This document shows, piece by piece, positions 53,838 through 64,000 of a stretch of DNA of 64,000 nt (within the stretch, counting starts at the first letter, position 1; every line of letters begins with the position of its first letter). A program made the position numbers and the translations under genes. Under the pieces are notes generated by a model. It did no database searches. It saw only the letters and a program-made list of their open reading frames with translations, and was not told where the DNA came from. Source of the DNA: Glycomyces fuscus (GTDB lineage: Bacteria; Actinomycetota; Actinomycetes; Streptosporangiales; Streptosporangiaceae); contig NYMS01000044.1 in the NCBI GenBank assembly GCA_002529455.1, positions 1 through 64,000 of the forward strand, read 5' to 3'.

Positions 53838-55706
53838 ATGGGTAACATTTCATCCCCCTTTTCCTCCGTCCCCGATATGTTCCTCTCCCGCGTCGCCGAG
53901 TCCGCCGACTCCGAGGCGTTCAGTTATCCCCTCCCCGGCGCGCCAGGCGCGCCCGAGAGGTGGGAGAGCCTCACCTGGTCCCAGACCCGTGACCGGGTGC
54001 GCGACATCGCGCTGGGCCTGCACTCCCTGGGCGTGACCCCCCAGGCCCGGTGCGCGATCGCCTCCAGCACACGCATCGAGTGGATCCTCGCCGACCTGGC
54101 CGTGCTGTGCGCGGGCGGCGCCTCCACCACCATCTACCCCTCCTCCACCCCGCCCGACTGCGCCTACATCGTCTCCGACTCGGGCAGCATGGTGGCCTTC
54201 GCCGAGAACGACGAGCAGGTCGCCAAGCTGGTCGACCAGCGCGCCCAGATGCCGGGGCTGTCGCGGGTGGTCGCCTTCGAGGGCGCCGCCGGGGGCGAGG
54301 ACGACTGGGTGATGTCCCTGGACGAGCTGGCGGCCCGGGGCGCCGAGCTCCACGCCGAGAACCCCGGCCTGTTCGAGGAGCTGGTCGCGGCGGTCCGGCC
54401 CGACCACCTGGCCACGCTGATCTACACCTCCGGTACCACGGGCAGACCCAAGGGCGTGCGCCTGGACCACGCGAACTGGCTCTACGAGTCCCAGGCCACG
54501 GTGGACCTGGACACCGAGCTGCGCGCGCAGGGCTGGGACCTGATGGGTCCCGACGACGTCCAGTACCTGTGGCTGCCGCTGTCGCACGTCTTCGGCAAGC
54601 TCATGCAGGTCAGCCAGCTGCGGATCGGTTTCCGGACCGCCGTGGACGGGCGCCCCGAGCGGATCGTGGACAACCTGGCCGTCGTGCGGCCCACCTTCAT
54701 GGCCGCCGCTCCGCGCATCTTCGAGAAGGTGTACAACCGCGTGGTCATGCAGGCCCGGGAGGGCGGCGCGGCCAGGTACCGGATCTTCCGGTGGGCCGCG
54801 GGGGTGGGCGACCGGGTCGCCCGGCTCAGGGAGGAGGGCCGCGAGCCCGCCGGGCTGCTCGCCGCCCAGTACAGGGTCGCCGACAGGCTCGTGTTCGCCA
54901 GGCTGCGGGCGCGCTTCGGTGAGCGGCTGAAGTTCTTCATCTCCGGCAGCGCGCCGCTGTCACCCGAGATCGGCCGCTTCTTCTACGGCGCCGGGATCGT
55001 CATCCTGGAGGGGTACGGGCTCACCGAGACGAGCGCCGGGACGTTCGTCAACCGGCCCGGCGACGTGCGCTTCGGCACGGTCGGACTGCCCATGCCCGGC
55101 ACCGAGGTGCGCATCGCCGAGGACGGCGAGGTCCTCATCCGGGGCGGCGGCGTGATGCGCGGCTACCACAACCTCTCCGGCGCCACCGAGGAGGTGCTCA
55201 CCGAGGACGGCTGGTTCGCCACCGGCGACATCGGCTCCCTGGAGAACGGCCGCCTGCGCATCACCGACCGCAAGAAGGAGCTGATCAAGACCTCCGGCGG
55301 CAAGTACGTGGCCCCCCAGAGCATCGAGAGCCGCTTCAAGGCGCTGTGCCCCTACGTCAGCAACCTGGTCGTGCACGGCGACCGGCGCCCCTACTGCGTG
55401 GCGCTGGTGGCCCTGGACCCCGAGTCCATCGACGCGTGGGCGGCGGACCACGGGCTGGGCCACCTCGACTACAGGGGCCTGACCCGGGAGCCGAGGGTGC
55501 GGGAGATGGTGCAGGAGGCCGTGGACGAGCTCAACCGGGGCCTGCCCCGGCACGAGACCGTGAAGAGGTTCGCGATCCTGCCCAACGACCTGACGGTCGA
55601 GGAGGGCGAGATCACGCCCAGCCTGAAGATGCGGCGGCGGGTGGTCGAGGACAAGTACCGCGACCTGCTCGACGGCATGTACGACGAGAGCGCCCAGAGG
55701 TTCTGA
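53838..55706 (+). CDS. long-chain acyl-CoA synthetase (FadD15-like)
   Basis: Activates long-chain fatty acids with ATP and CoA. The 622-residue AMP-forming enzyme has the P-loop motif YTSGTTGRPKG near residue 195, FISGSAPLSPEIGRFF, GYGLTETSAG, the GWFATGDIG hinge region with DRKKELIKTSGGKYVAPQ, and the late catalytic Lys in EITPSLKMRR. Closest in layout to mycobacterial FadD15. The ATG at 53838 has AGGGGTAG further upstream. It is convergent with the next gene. Confidence 0.94.
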   Translation: MGNISSPFSSVPDMFLSRVAESADSEAFSYPLPGAPGAPERWESLTWSQTRDRVRDIALGLHSLGVTPQARCAIASSTRIEWILADLAVLCAGGASTTIYPSSTPPDCAYIVSDSGSMVAFAENDEQVAKLVDQRAQMPGLSRVVAFEGAAGGEDDWVMSLDELAARGAELHAENPGLFEELVAAVRPDHLATLIYTSGTTGRPKGVRLDHANWLYESQATVDLDTELRAQGWDLMGPDDVQYLWLPLSHVFGKLMQVSQLRIGFRTAVDGRPERIVDNLAVVRPTFMAAAPRIFEKVYNRVVMQAREGGAARYRIFRWAAGVGDRVARLREEGREPAGLLAAQYRVADRLVFARLRARFGERLKFFISGSAPLSPEIGRFFYGAGIVILEGYGLTETSAGTFVNRPGDVRFGTVGLPMPGTEVRIAEDGEVLIRGGGVMRGYHNLSGATEEVLTEDGWFATGDIGSLENGRLRITDRKKELIKTSGGKYVAPQSIESRFKALCPYVSNLVVHGDRRPYCVALVALDPESIDAWAADHGLGHLDYRGLTREPRVREMVQEAVDELNRGLPRHETVKRFAILPNDLTVEEGEITPSLKMRRRVVEDKYRDLLDGMYDESAQRF

Positions 55707-55723
55707 GGGCGGGGTTGCGGGGG

Positions 55724-56431
55724 TCAGCCGCGGGGTTCCTCCGGCCCCGCCTGGTCGTGCTCGGCGGGGACCGGCTCGCCGGCGGAGGGGGGCTCCGCCG
55801 GGTCCGTGTCCGGGCCGCGACCGGCCGGCGTCCCGGACGCGGTGTGCGCCGCCGGGTCCGGAGCCCGCGGCACGGGCACGTGTTCGGGCACGCCGGGCAG
55901 GTCGCGGCGCATGAGGCTGATCGCGTCGAGCAGCCCGTACTGGAGGACGAACACCAGGGGCCAGATCAGCAGGAAGGCGGTCGCGTCGAGCTGGAGCCCG
56001 GTCTGGACGGTGGCGCCGGGCTCGGCCGCGGCGACGGCGGCGTGCGCCGGGCCGTCCAGGGCCACACCGATGCGCCAGGTGAGCACGGCCCCGCCCAGCG
56101 AGCCCAGGAAGCCCGCGACCAGGCAGACCATGCGCAGGTCCTGGAAGCGGCGGCGGGACAGCGGGAACTGGACCATGTAGGCGGTGTAGCCCGCGACCAG
56201 TCCGGTGAACGCGGTGATGAGGGCGAAGCAGCCCTCGGCCGCGAACACGTCCTCGGTGGTCCCGGTGAAGACCTCGCCACCGCCCAGGGCGGTGCCCTCC
56301 GCGCGCGGTGCGATCCCCCACCACAGCGGCCCCAGGACCGCGCCCAGCAGGAGCAGGATCCCGAGGACGCACGCTCCCACGACCAGTCGGCGTGTCAGCG
56401 CCGACGCCTCCCCCCGGTTGCGGCCCGCCAT
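55724..56431 (-). CDS. four-helix membrane protein, DUF2567-like
   Basis: A 235-residue protein with four hydrophobic segments (ACVLGILLLLGAVLGPLWWG, an extracytoplasmic loop with EDVFAAEGC, LITAFTGLVAGYTAYM, LVAGFLGSLGGAVLTW, and LLIWPLVFVLQYGLLDA). A Pro/Ala/Glu-rich tail follows. The ATG at 56431 has a GAGAGTGGGGGAG leader. Layout resembles the actinomycete family DUF2567, but the match is from memory. It is convergent with fadD15-like and divergent from the DinB-type gene. Confidence 0.65.
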   Translation of the reverse strand: MAGRNRGEASALTRRLVVGACVLGILLLLGAVLGPLWWGIAPRAEGTALGGGEVFTGTTEDVFAAEGCFALITAFTGLVAGYTAYMVQFPLSRRRFQDLRMVCLVAGFLGSLGGAVLTWRIGVALDGPAHAAVAAAEPGATVQTGLQLDATAFLLIWPLVFVLQYGLLDAISLMRRDLPGVPEHVPVPRAPDPAAHTASGTPAGRGPDTDPAEPPSAGEPVPAEHDQAGPEEPRG

Positions 56432-56510
56432 CTCCCCCACTCTCCGCGCCCCGTCCCGGCCTGCGGAAAACCAGTGGATACGGGGCATAGCCGGAACGGA
56501 GAATACCGGC

Positions 56511-57050
56511 ATGAGTGACAAGAACAGCCCTCTGGCCGCCCCCGGGCTCCGGCGTGTCGACCCGCCCAGGGCCGCCGACGAGCGCACCATGCTCACCAGT
56601 TGGCTGGACTGGCACCGCGCCACGGTCCACGCCAAGTGCGCCGGGCTGTCCCCCGAACACGCCACCGCCACTCCCCTGCCCTCGTCCCCGCTGATGAGCG
56701 TGGGCGCCGTCGTCTCCCACCTGCGCTGGGTGGAGCACGCCTGGTTCGAGGTGATCCTGCTGGGACGGCCCGATGGGGGCCACGCCACCCCGGAGGACCC
56801 CGACGCCGAGTGGCGCCGGGGCGGGCGGGTCCCCCTGGCCCGTCTTTTGGAGGAGTACGAGGCCCAGTGCGCCCGTTCCCGCGAGATCACCGCCCGGCTG
56901 GAGCTGGGTTCGGGCTCGCGGCGCGCGCACCGCACCGAGGGGCACACCACGCTGCGATGGGTGCTGGTGCACATGGTCGAGGAGACCGCCCGCCACAACG
57001 GCCACCTGGACGTCCTGCGCGAGCTCGCCGACGGAACGACCGGAGAGTAG
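56511..57050 (+). CDS. DinB-family (DUF664) mycothiol-transferase-like protein
   Basis: A 179-residue protein of the DinB/DUF664 superfamily, metal-dependent enzymes that often use mycothiol. It has MLTSWLDWHRATVHAKCAGLS at the start, SVGAVVSHLRWVEHAWFE with a metal His, and the clear family stretch HMVEETARHNGHLDVLRE with two more His ligands. The ATG at 56511 has CCGGC but no strong ribosome-binding site. Substrate unknown. Confidence 0.82.
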   Translation: MSDKNSPLAAPGLRRVDPPRAADERTMLTSWLDWHRATVHAKCAGLSPEHATATPLPSSPLMSVGAVVSHLRWVEHAWFEVILLGRPDGGHATPEDPDAEWRRGGRVPLARLLEEYEAQCARSREITARLELGSGSRRAHRTEGHTTLRWVLVHMVEETARHNGHLDVLRELADGTTGE

Positions 57051-57140
57051 TCCGCGCGCCCGGGCGGGAGGAGCGGGGGCCCGGGCGGACGGCGCGCCCC
57101 GTCGGGAGGGGTACTGGAGGACGAGGTGCGCTGACGGTCG

Positions 57141-57180
57141 AAGGGGTGTCCGGGGGCGTGTCCGGCCCCCGGACCCCCTT
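57141..57180. terminator. bidirectional hairpin between the DinB-type and PadR genes
   Basis: 10-bp stem (57148-57157 with 57165-57174) with a 7-base loop, extended by AAGGGG/CCCCTT outer arms across a one-base bulge. It lies between convergent genes. Confidence 0.75.
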
Positions 57181-57216
57181 CGCCGTTCCCGTCACCGGCC
57201 GGTGGTACCCGCCCCC

Positions 57217-58038
57217 TCAGTCCTCGTCGTCCGCGGGACCGGAACCGGTGTCCGCCTCCTCCTCGGCGAGGATGAGGTAGAGGCCCCGCCGGGTCTCGGC
57301 CAGGAGCCGCTTGGCCCGCTCCAGCTGGTCGGCGCTGCCCGCCTGGGCGACCTGCGCCGCGGCCGCGGTGACCTGGTGGGTCAGGGCCGCGACCTCCTCG
57401 TAGCGGGACCGGCTGTCGGCGTAGGCGTCGGCGACCGCCTCCCAGGGCGGGACGAGGTCGGCTCCGCGCTCCTCCAGGTGGGCGATGCCCTCCTCGGTGA
57501 GCCGGTAGGGGCGGCGGCGCCCCTCACCCTCCTGCTGGACGACCAGGCCCTCGTCCTCCAGCTGCTGGAGCACGGGGTAGACCGATCCCGGGCTGGGCCG
57601 CCACATGCCGCCGCTGCGGTCGCGGCCCTCGCGGATGATCTCGTAGCCGCTGCGCGGCTCCTCCGCGAGCAGCAGCAGGACGCCGGTGCGCACGTCGCCC
57701 CGCTTGGCGCGGTGCCCGCCCCGGCGGCCGCCTCCCGGGCCGAAACCCCCGCCCGGCCCGAAGCCGCCGCCGGGGCCGAAGCCCCCGAACGGCTGGCCCG
57801 GTTCGAAGGGGCCTCCTCCCCAGGGCGGCGGACCCGGCCGCATCGGGGGTTCGGGGGGCGGGGGCGGGACGGCCGGGCCGAACGCGAACTGCTCGCCGCC
57901 GCGGCGCGACCCCCGGCGGCCCCGGTGGTCGGGGCTCCCGCGACGGTCGTCCTCCGGCTTCCGGTCCCAGGGGCGGCGCGAACGGCGCGGTCCGCGCGCG
58001 TCCCAGGACCAGGGGCCGGGAAGTGCCATGGCACTCAT
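57217..58038 (-). CDS. PadR-family transcriptional regulator with long Gly/Pro-rich N-terminus
   Basis: A 273-residue protein. The first 110 residues are Arg/Gly/Pro-rich, with three GFGPGGG repeats. The winged helix (residues about 111-190) is a PadR type: GDVRTGVLLLLAEEPRSGYEIIRE, the Trp-Arg-Pro-Ser-Pro-Gly-Ser-Val-Tyr-Pro motif, LEDEGLV and RPYRLTEEG. A helical C-terminal domain for dimerisation follows. The ATG at 58038 has AAGGAGAG at good spacing. It is probably autoregulated through palindromes at its promoter. Ligand and other targets unknown. Confidence 0.9.
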   Translation of the reverse strand: MSAMALPGPWSWDARGPRRSRRPWDRKPEDDRRGSPDHRGRRGSRRGGEQFAFGPAVPPPPPEPPMRPGPPPWGGGPFEPGQPFGGFGPGGGFGPGGGFGPGGGRRGGHRAKRGDVRTGVLLLLAEEPRSGYEIIREGRDRSGGMWRPSPGSVYPVLQQLEDEGLVVQQEGEGRRRPYRLTEEGIAHLEERGADLVPPWEAVADAYADSRSRYEEVAALTHQVTAAAAQVAQAGSADQLERAKRLLAETRRGLYLILAEEEADTGSGPADDED

Positions 58039-58065
58039 GGTGCTCTCCTTCGTTCGTGCGACACA

Positions 58066-58106
58066 GAGAGATACTCTCCCCTGTTCTGATAGGTCAAAGA
58101 TATATC
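58066..58106 (-). promoter_or_regulatory. padR promoter overlapped by two palindromes
   Basis: Minus-strand -35 TTGACC (58092-58097) and -10 GTATCT (58069-58074) with 17-base spacing. The palindrome GAGAG-ATA-CTCTC (58066-58078) covers the -10 hexamer, and GATATATC (58099-58106) lies just upstream of the -35. PadR proteins commonly bind such sites and repress themselves. Confidence 0.6.
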
Positions 58107-58141
58107 GTTAACTTCGCACTGGCAAGGCCGGGCACGGAAAA

Positions 58142-58173
58142 GGCCCCCGCCCGCCCGAGGGCGCACGGGGGCC
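58142..58173 (-). terminator. rho-independent terminator of dnaE
   Basis: 8-bp outer stem GGCCCCCG/CGGGGGCC (58142-58149 with 58166-58173), with an inner stem in the loop. On the minus strand it is followed by TTTTCC. It is 18 bases past the dnaE stop. Confidence 0.8.
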
Positions 58174-58191
58174 GGAGGCCGGGGACACGGG

Positions 58192-61752
<3,561 letters not shown>

Positions 61753-61906
61753 GGCTCAGGTGCCCCCAGGAGGGTCGGTGGACGGGTGGTAACTCCTGAG
61801 CCTACGACTTTCCCGGCGGCCCCGCTGACGCCTGTGGACGGCGGGCCCGGCGGGCGGCCGGGCCCGCCGGCCGGGGTCCGGACCCGCGGGCTCCCCGGGC
61901 GCGGGG

Positions 61907-63091
61907 TCAGGCCCCGCCCAGCCACAGGTCCGGGCCGAACACCTCGTAGCGGATGCGGCGGGCGGGCACCCCGGCGCCGAGCAGCTGGGCGCGCACACCG
62001 CGCATGAACGGCAGCGGCCCGCACAGGTAGACCTCGGCGCCCTCGGGCAGGTCCACCCCCTCCAGGTCCATCAGCCCCCGGTCCGCGTCGCCGCCGGTCT
62101 CGTACCAGGTCCGGGCGCTCGCGCCGGGCAGCGCCCCGACCAGGGCGGCGGTCTCCTCGCGGTGGGCGTGCTCCAGCGGGCCGCGGTCGGCGTGCAGGAC
62201 CAGGACCCTGCGTTCGCTGCCCAGCTCGGCGAGCCGGTTCAGCATGGCCACCATCGGCGTGCAGCCGATCCCGGCCGAGACCAGCACGAGGGGGTGGTCG
62301 CCCTCGGACAGGGTCACGTCGCCCGCGGGGGCGGAGACCGTGAGGACGTCGCCGGGGACGACGGTGTCGTGCAGCAGGGTGGAGACCTCCCCCGCGGGGT
62401 CGGTCCCGGTGGCGCGCAGGCGCTTGACGGTGATGCGGCGCCGCTCGCCGTCCCCGCCGGTCAGGGAGTACTGGCGGGCCTGGCGGACGCCGTCGGGCAT
62501 GCGCGTGCGGACGCTGACGTACTGGCCGGGCAGGAAGGCGGGGAGCGGGGCGCCGTCCTCGGGCTCGAGGGTGAGGGAGGCGGTGTCGGGGGTCTCCTGG
62601 CGGCGCCGCGCGACCCGCCAGGGGCGCCAGACCCCGCGCCCGGTGTGCCCGCGCCCGGCGTACAGGCGGGCCTCCAGGGCGATCAGGGCCCCGGCCATGA
62701 GCCAGTAGACCTCGTCCCAGGCCCTGACGACGCCGGGGGTGGCCGCGTCCCCGAGGGTGTGGGCGATGGCGTCGAAGAGGTACTTGTGCACGACGACGTA
62801 CTGGTCCTCGGTGACCCCGAGGGAGACGTGCTTGTGGGCGATGCGGGTGAGGAGGGCGTCGGGGCGCTCCTCCGGCTGCTCCAGGAGGAGGGCGGCGAAG
62901 GCGGCGATCGATCCGGCCAGGGCCCTGCGCTGGTCACCGGACGCCTGGTTGCCCCGGTTGAACAGGCCGTCGAGGAGTTCGGGGCGGTCGCCGAGCATCG
63001 TGTCGTAGAAGCGGGCGGTGATGGCGTCCAGTGCCCCGGCCACGGCGGGGAGGGTGGCCCGGACGGTGGCGGCGGACTCTGTGGAGAGCAT
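61907..63091 (-). CDS. hmp: flavohaemoglobin (nitric oxide dioxygenase)
   Basis: Converts nitric oxide to nitrate using O2 and NADPH. The 394-residue protein has an N-terminal globin (residues 1-140) with the B10 Tyr29, the E-helix segment NRGNQASGDQRRAL, and proximal His88 in IAHKHVSLG. The FAD domain shows ARQYSLTGG and ISAG-type IGCTPMVAM for NAD binding, and the C-terminus has the late YLCGPLPFM motif. The ATG at 63091 has AGGAGG at good spacing. An NsrR-type regulator lies directly upstream on the same strand. Confidence 0.95.
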   Translation of the reverse strand: MLSTESAATVRATLPAVAGALDAITARFYDTMLGDRPELLDGLFNRGNQASGDQRRALAGSIAAFAALLLEQPEERPDALLTRIAHKHVSLGVTEDQYVVVHKYLFDAIAHTLGDAATPGVVRAWDEVYWLMAGALIALEARLYAGRGHTGRGVWRPWRVARRRQETPDTASLTLEPEDGAPLPAFLPGQYVSVRTRMPDGVRQARQYSLTGGDGERRRITVKRLRATGTDPAGEVSTLLHDTVVPGDVLTVSAPAGDVTLSEGDHPLVLVSAGIGCTPMVAMLNRLAELGSERRVLVLHADRGPLEHAHREETAALVGALPGASARTWYETGGDADRGLMDLEGVDLPEGAEVYLCGPLPFMRGVRAQLLGAGVPARRIRYEVFGPDLWLGGA

Positions 63092-63129
63092 GCGTCCTCC
63101 TAGCCGGGGAGAGGCCTCCCCGGACAGAT

Positions 63130-63152
63130 AATTGGCATCTGAAATGCATATT
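63130..63152. promoter_or_regulatory. candidate NsrR-type operator upstream of hmp
   Basis: AATTGGCAT (63130-63138), a 5-base spacer, and ATGCATATT (63144-63152) form an imperfect inverted repeat with 2 mismatches in 9. The right half resembles the ATGCAT core of NsrR boxes. It is A/T-rich in an otherwise G/C-rich gap and lies 39-61 bases before the hmp ATG. Confidence 0.6.
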
Positions 63153-63221
63153 AAATCCGCCCCGGGGAGGCCCCCGTCCGGGTCCCCGTTGGCGCCGTCG
63201 CGCCCGGTGGGAGGGGTGCGG

Positions 63222-63662
63222 CTACTCCGGGGCGGACCGCAGCAGGGTGAGGGCCTGCCGTGTCGGGGGCGAGACCAGCGACTCCACGGTGACGCCGTCG
63301 AGCGAGGCGTAGAACGCCTCGCGCGCCTGGCTCAGGGCACCGCGCAGGCGGCAGGCGGCGCGCAGCGGGCAGGGCGGGTCGTCCTCGCACCCCGCCAAGT
63401 CCCCGCCGCCCTCCAGCTCGCGGACGATCGACCCGACCGAGGCCCGCCTTCCGCCCTCGCTCAGGAGCAGGCCGCCGTTGCGACCGCGCCGGGCCTCCAC
63501 CAGCCCCATGTCGGACAGCCGCGCCACGGCCTTGGCCATGTGCGTGTAGGGCACGCCGAGCATTCCGGCGGCGGTCCGGGTGGTGAGGAGCTCCCCGTCG
63601 TCCGCGACCGCGAGCCGCATGACCAGGCGCAGGGAGACGTCGGTGAAGGCGGTCAGGCGCAT
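63222..63662 (-). CDS. nsrR: Rrf2-family NO sensor, NsrR-like
   Basis: A 146-residue Rrf2 repressor. A winged helix (residues 5-65, MRLTAFTDVSLRLVMRLA, GVPYTHMAKAVARLSDMGLVEARRGRNGGL) is followed by the cluster-binding loop. Cys92, Cys98 and Cys104 are spaced C-X5-C-X5-C. Asp8, the fourth [4Fe-4S] ligand known in Streptomyces NsrR, is conserved. It should repress hmp until nitric oxide damages the cluster. The gene lies 130 bases upstream of hmp on the same strand. ATG start. Confidence 0.92.
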   Translation of the reverse strand: MRLTAFTDVSLRLVMRLAVADDGELLTTRTAAGMLGVPYTHMAKAVARLSDMGLVEARRGRNGGLLLSEGGRRASVGSIVRELEGGGDLAGCEDDPPCPLRAACRLRGALSQAREAFYASLDGVTVESLVSPPTRQALTLLRSAPE

Positions 63663-63744
63663 GCTCCCAACGTAGGCGACCGGCCCCGGTCACCGCTCCC
63701 GCCGCCCTTGAGGCGGCCCTCCGCGCCCGGGGCCGCCTCGGACG

Positions 63745-64000
63745 TCAGCGCGCGTCCCCGTCCCGGCAGGACTGCCTGCGCGGGCCGTCGGCGCCGTCCC
63801 GCCCGCCGGAGCCGCCCCCGGCCCCGGAGCCGCCGCCGTCCGCGGTGCCCAGCGGCTGGTGGCGCCCGGCCTCGCGCGGCATCCAGATCAGGACCACGAC
63901 CAGTCCGAGGAGCCCGAAGCACAGCGACACCGCCGCCGCCGTGTGCAGCCCCGACATGAACGCCTCCTTGGCGGGGGCCACCAGGGACCGGCCCTCCTCC
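63745..64000 (-). CDS. C-terminal end of an MFS transporter (runs off window)
   Basis: The visible 85 codons show one complete membrane helix (HTAAAVSLCFGLLGLVVVLIWMP), preceded by SLVAPAKEAFMSGLH and followed by a Gly/Arg-rich tail. This pattern is the last helix of DHA2-type (EmrB/QacA) major-facilitator exporters. The start is beyond position 64000. An ATG or GTG in the visible part is not the true start, because the frame continues without a stop to the edge. Confidence 0.65.
   Translation of the reverse strand, partial: EEGRSLVAPAKEAFMSGLHTAAAVSLCFGLLGLVVVLIWMPREAGRHQPLGTADGGGSGAGGGSGGRDGADGPRRQSCRDGDAR

Overview
The window is very GC-rich, uses GTG and TTG starts freely, and is packed with overlapping genes. 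It looks like a chromosomal core segment of an actinomycete. The ctaC - adenosine kinase - A-type Fe-S carrier order, an ANTAR response regulator, mycothiol-dependent enzyme families and a HisA of the PriA type all point to Actinobacteria. My best guess is a Nocardiopsis-like member of the Streptosporangiales, judged by gene content and not by a database search. I see no prophage, integron, insertion sequence or CRISPR array.

Layout. 1-6.1 kb: cytochrome oxidase subunits (ctaD runs off the left edge), a TusA-like protein, a cysteine-free ribosomal S4, adenosine kinase and an A-type Fe-S carrier. 6.5-10.8 kb: a livHMGF branched-chain amino-acid-type ABC import operon whose LivH carries an unusual extracytoplasmic N-terminal domain. 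11.2-12.9 kb: PdtaR-like regulator, tRNA-Leu(CAA), and an HTH plus LAGLIDADG protein. 13-18.2 kb: pyruvate kinase and accessory genes. 18.6-24.6 kb: gltBD glutamate synthase. 25.2-27.0 kb: a BpsA-like aminopropyltransferase/methyltransferase-fold protein. 27.2-32.4 kb: two paralogous membrane-anchored proteins, lgt, and a DsbA-like/MauE-like thiol-redox pair.

32.8-39.1 kb holds trpC-trpB-trpA, CD225 and DUF2752 membrane proteins, a trp-region membrane protein and hisI. 39.3-45.1 kb holds a SIS-domain protein, a heterodimeric ABC exporter and a secreted peptidoglycan-binding protein. 45.5-51.3 kb is the main histidine operon hisD-C-B-(small membrane protein)-H-priA-F. 51.5-58 kb: ferritin with candidate IdeR/DtxR iron boxes, a LON-domain protein, YbaK, an acyl-CoA synthetase, a DinB-type enzyme and a PadR regulator. 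58.2-64 kb: DnaE, flavohaemoglobin with an NsrR-type regulator, and the tail of an MFS transporter.

How the genes work together. GltBD supplies glutamate. The his and trp genes share the (beta-alpha)8 isomerase PriA, because no trpF lies here. The most interesting regulatory signal is between trpC and trpB: a 22-codon reading frame ends in Trp-Arg-Trp-Leu, and its stop codon touches an 11-bp hairpin. This has the architecture of a ribosome-mediated tryptophan attenuator, placed inside the operon. Lgt, the DsbA-like protein, the MauE-like protein and two cysteine-bearing membrane-anchored proteins form a plausible envelope-biogenesis neighbourhood.
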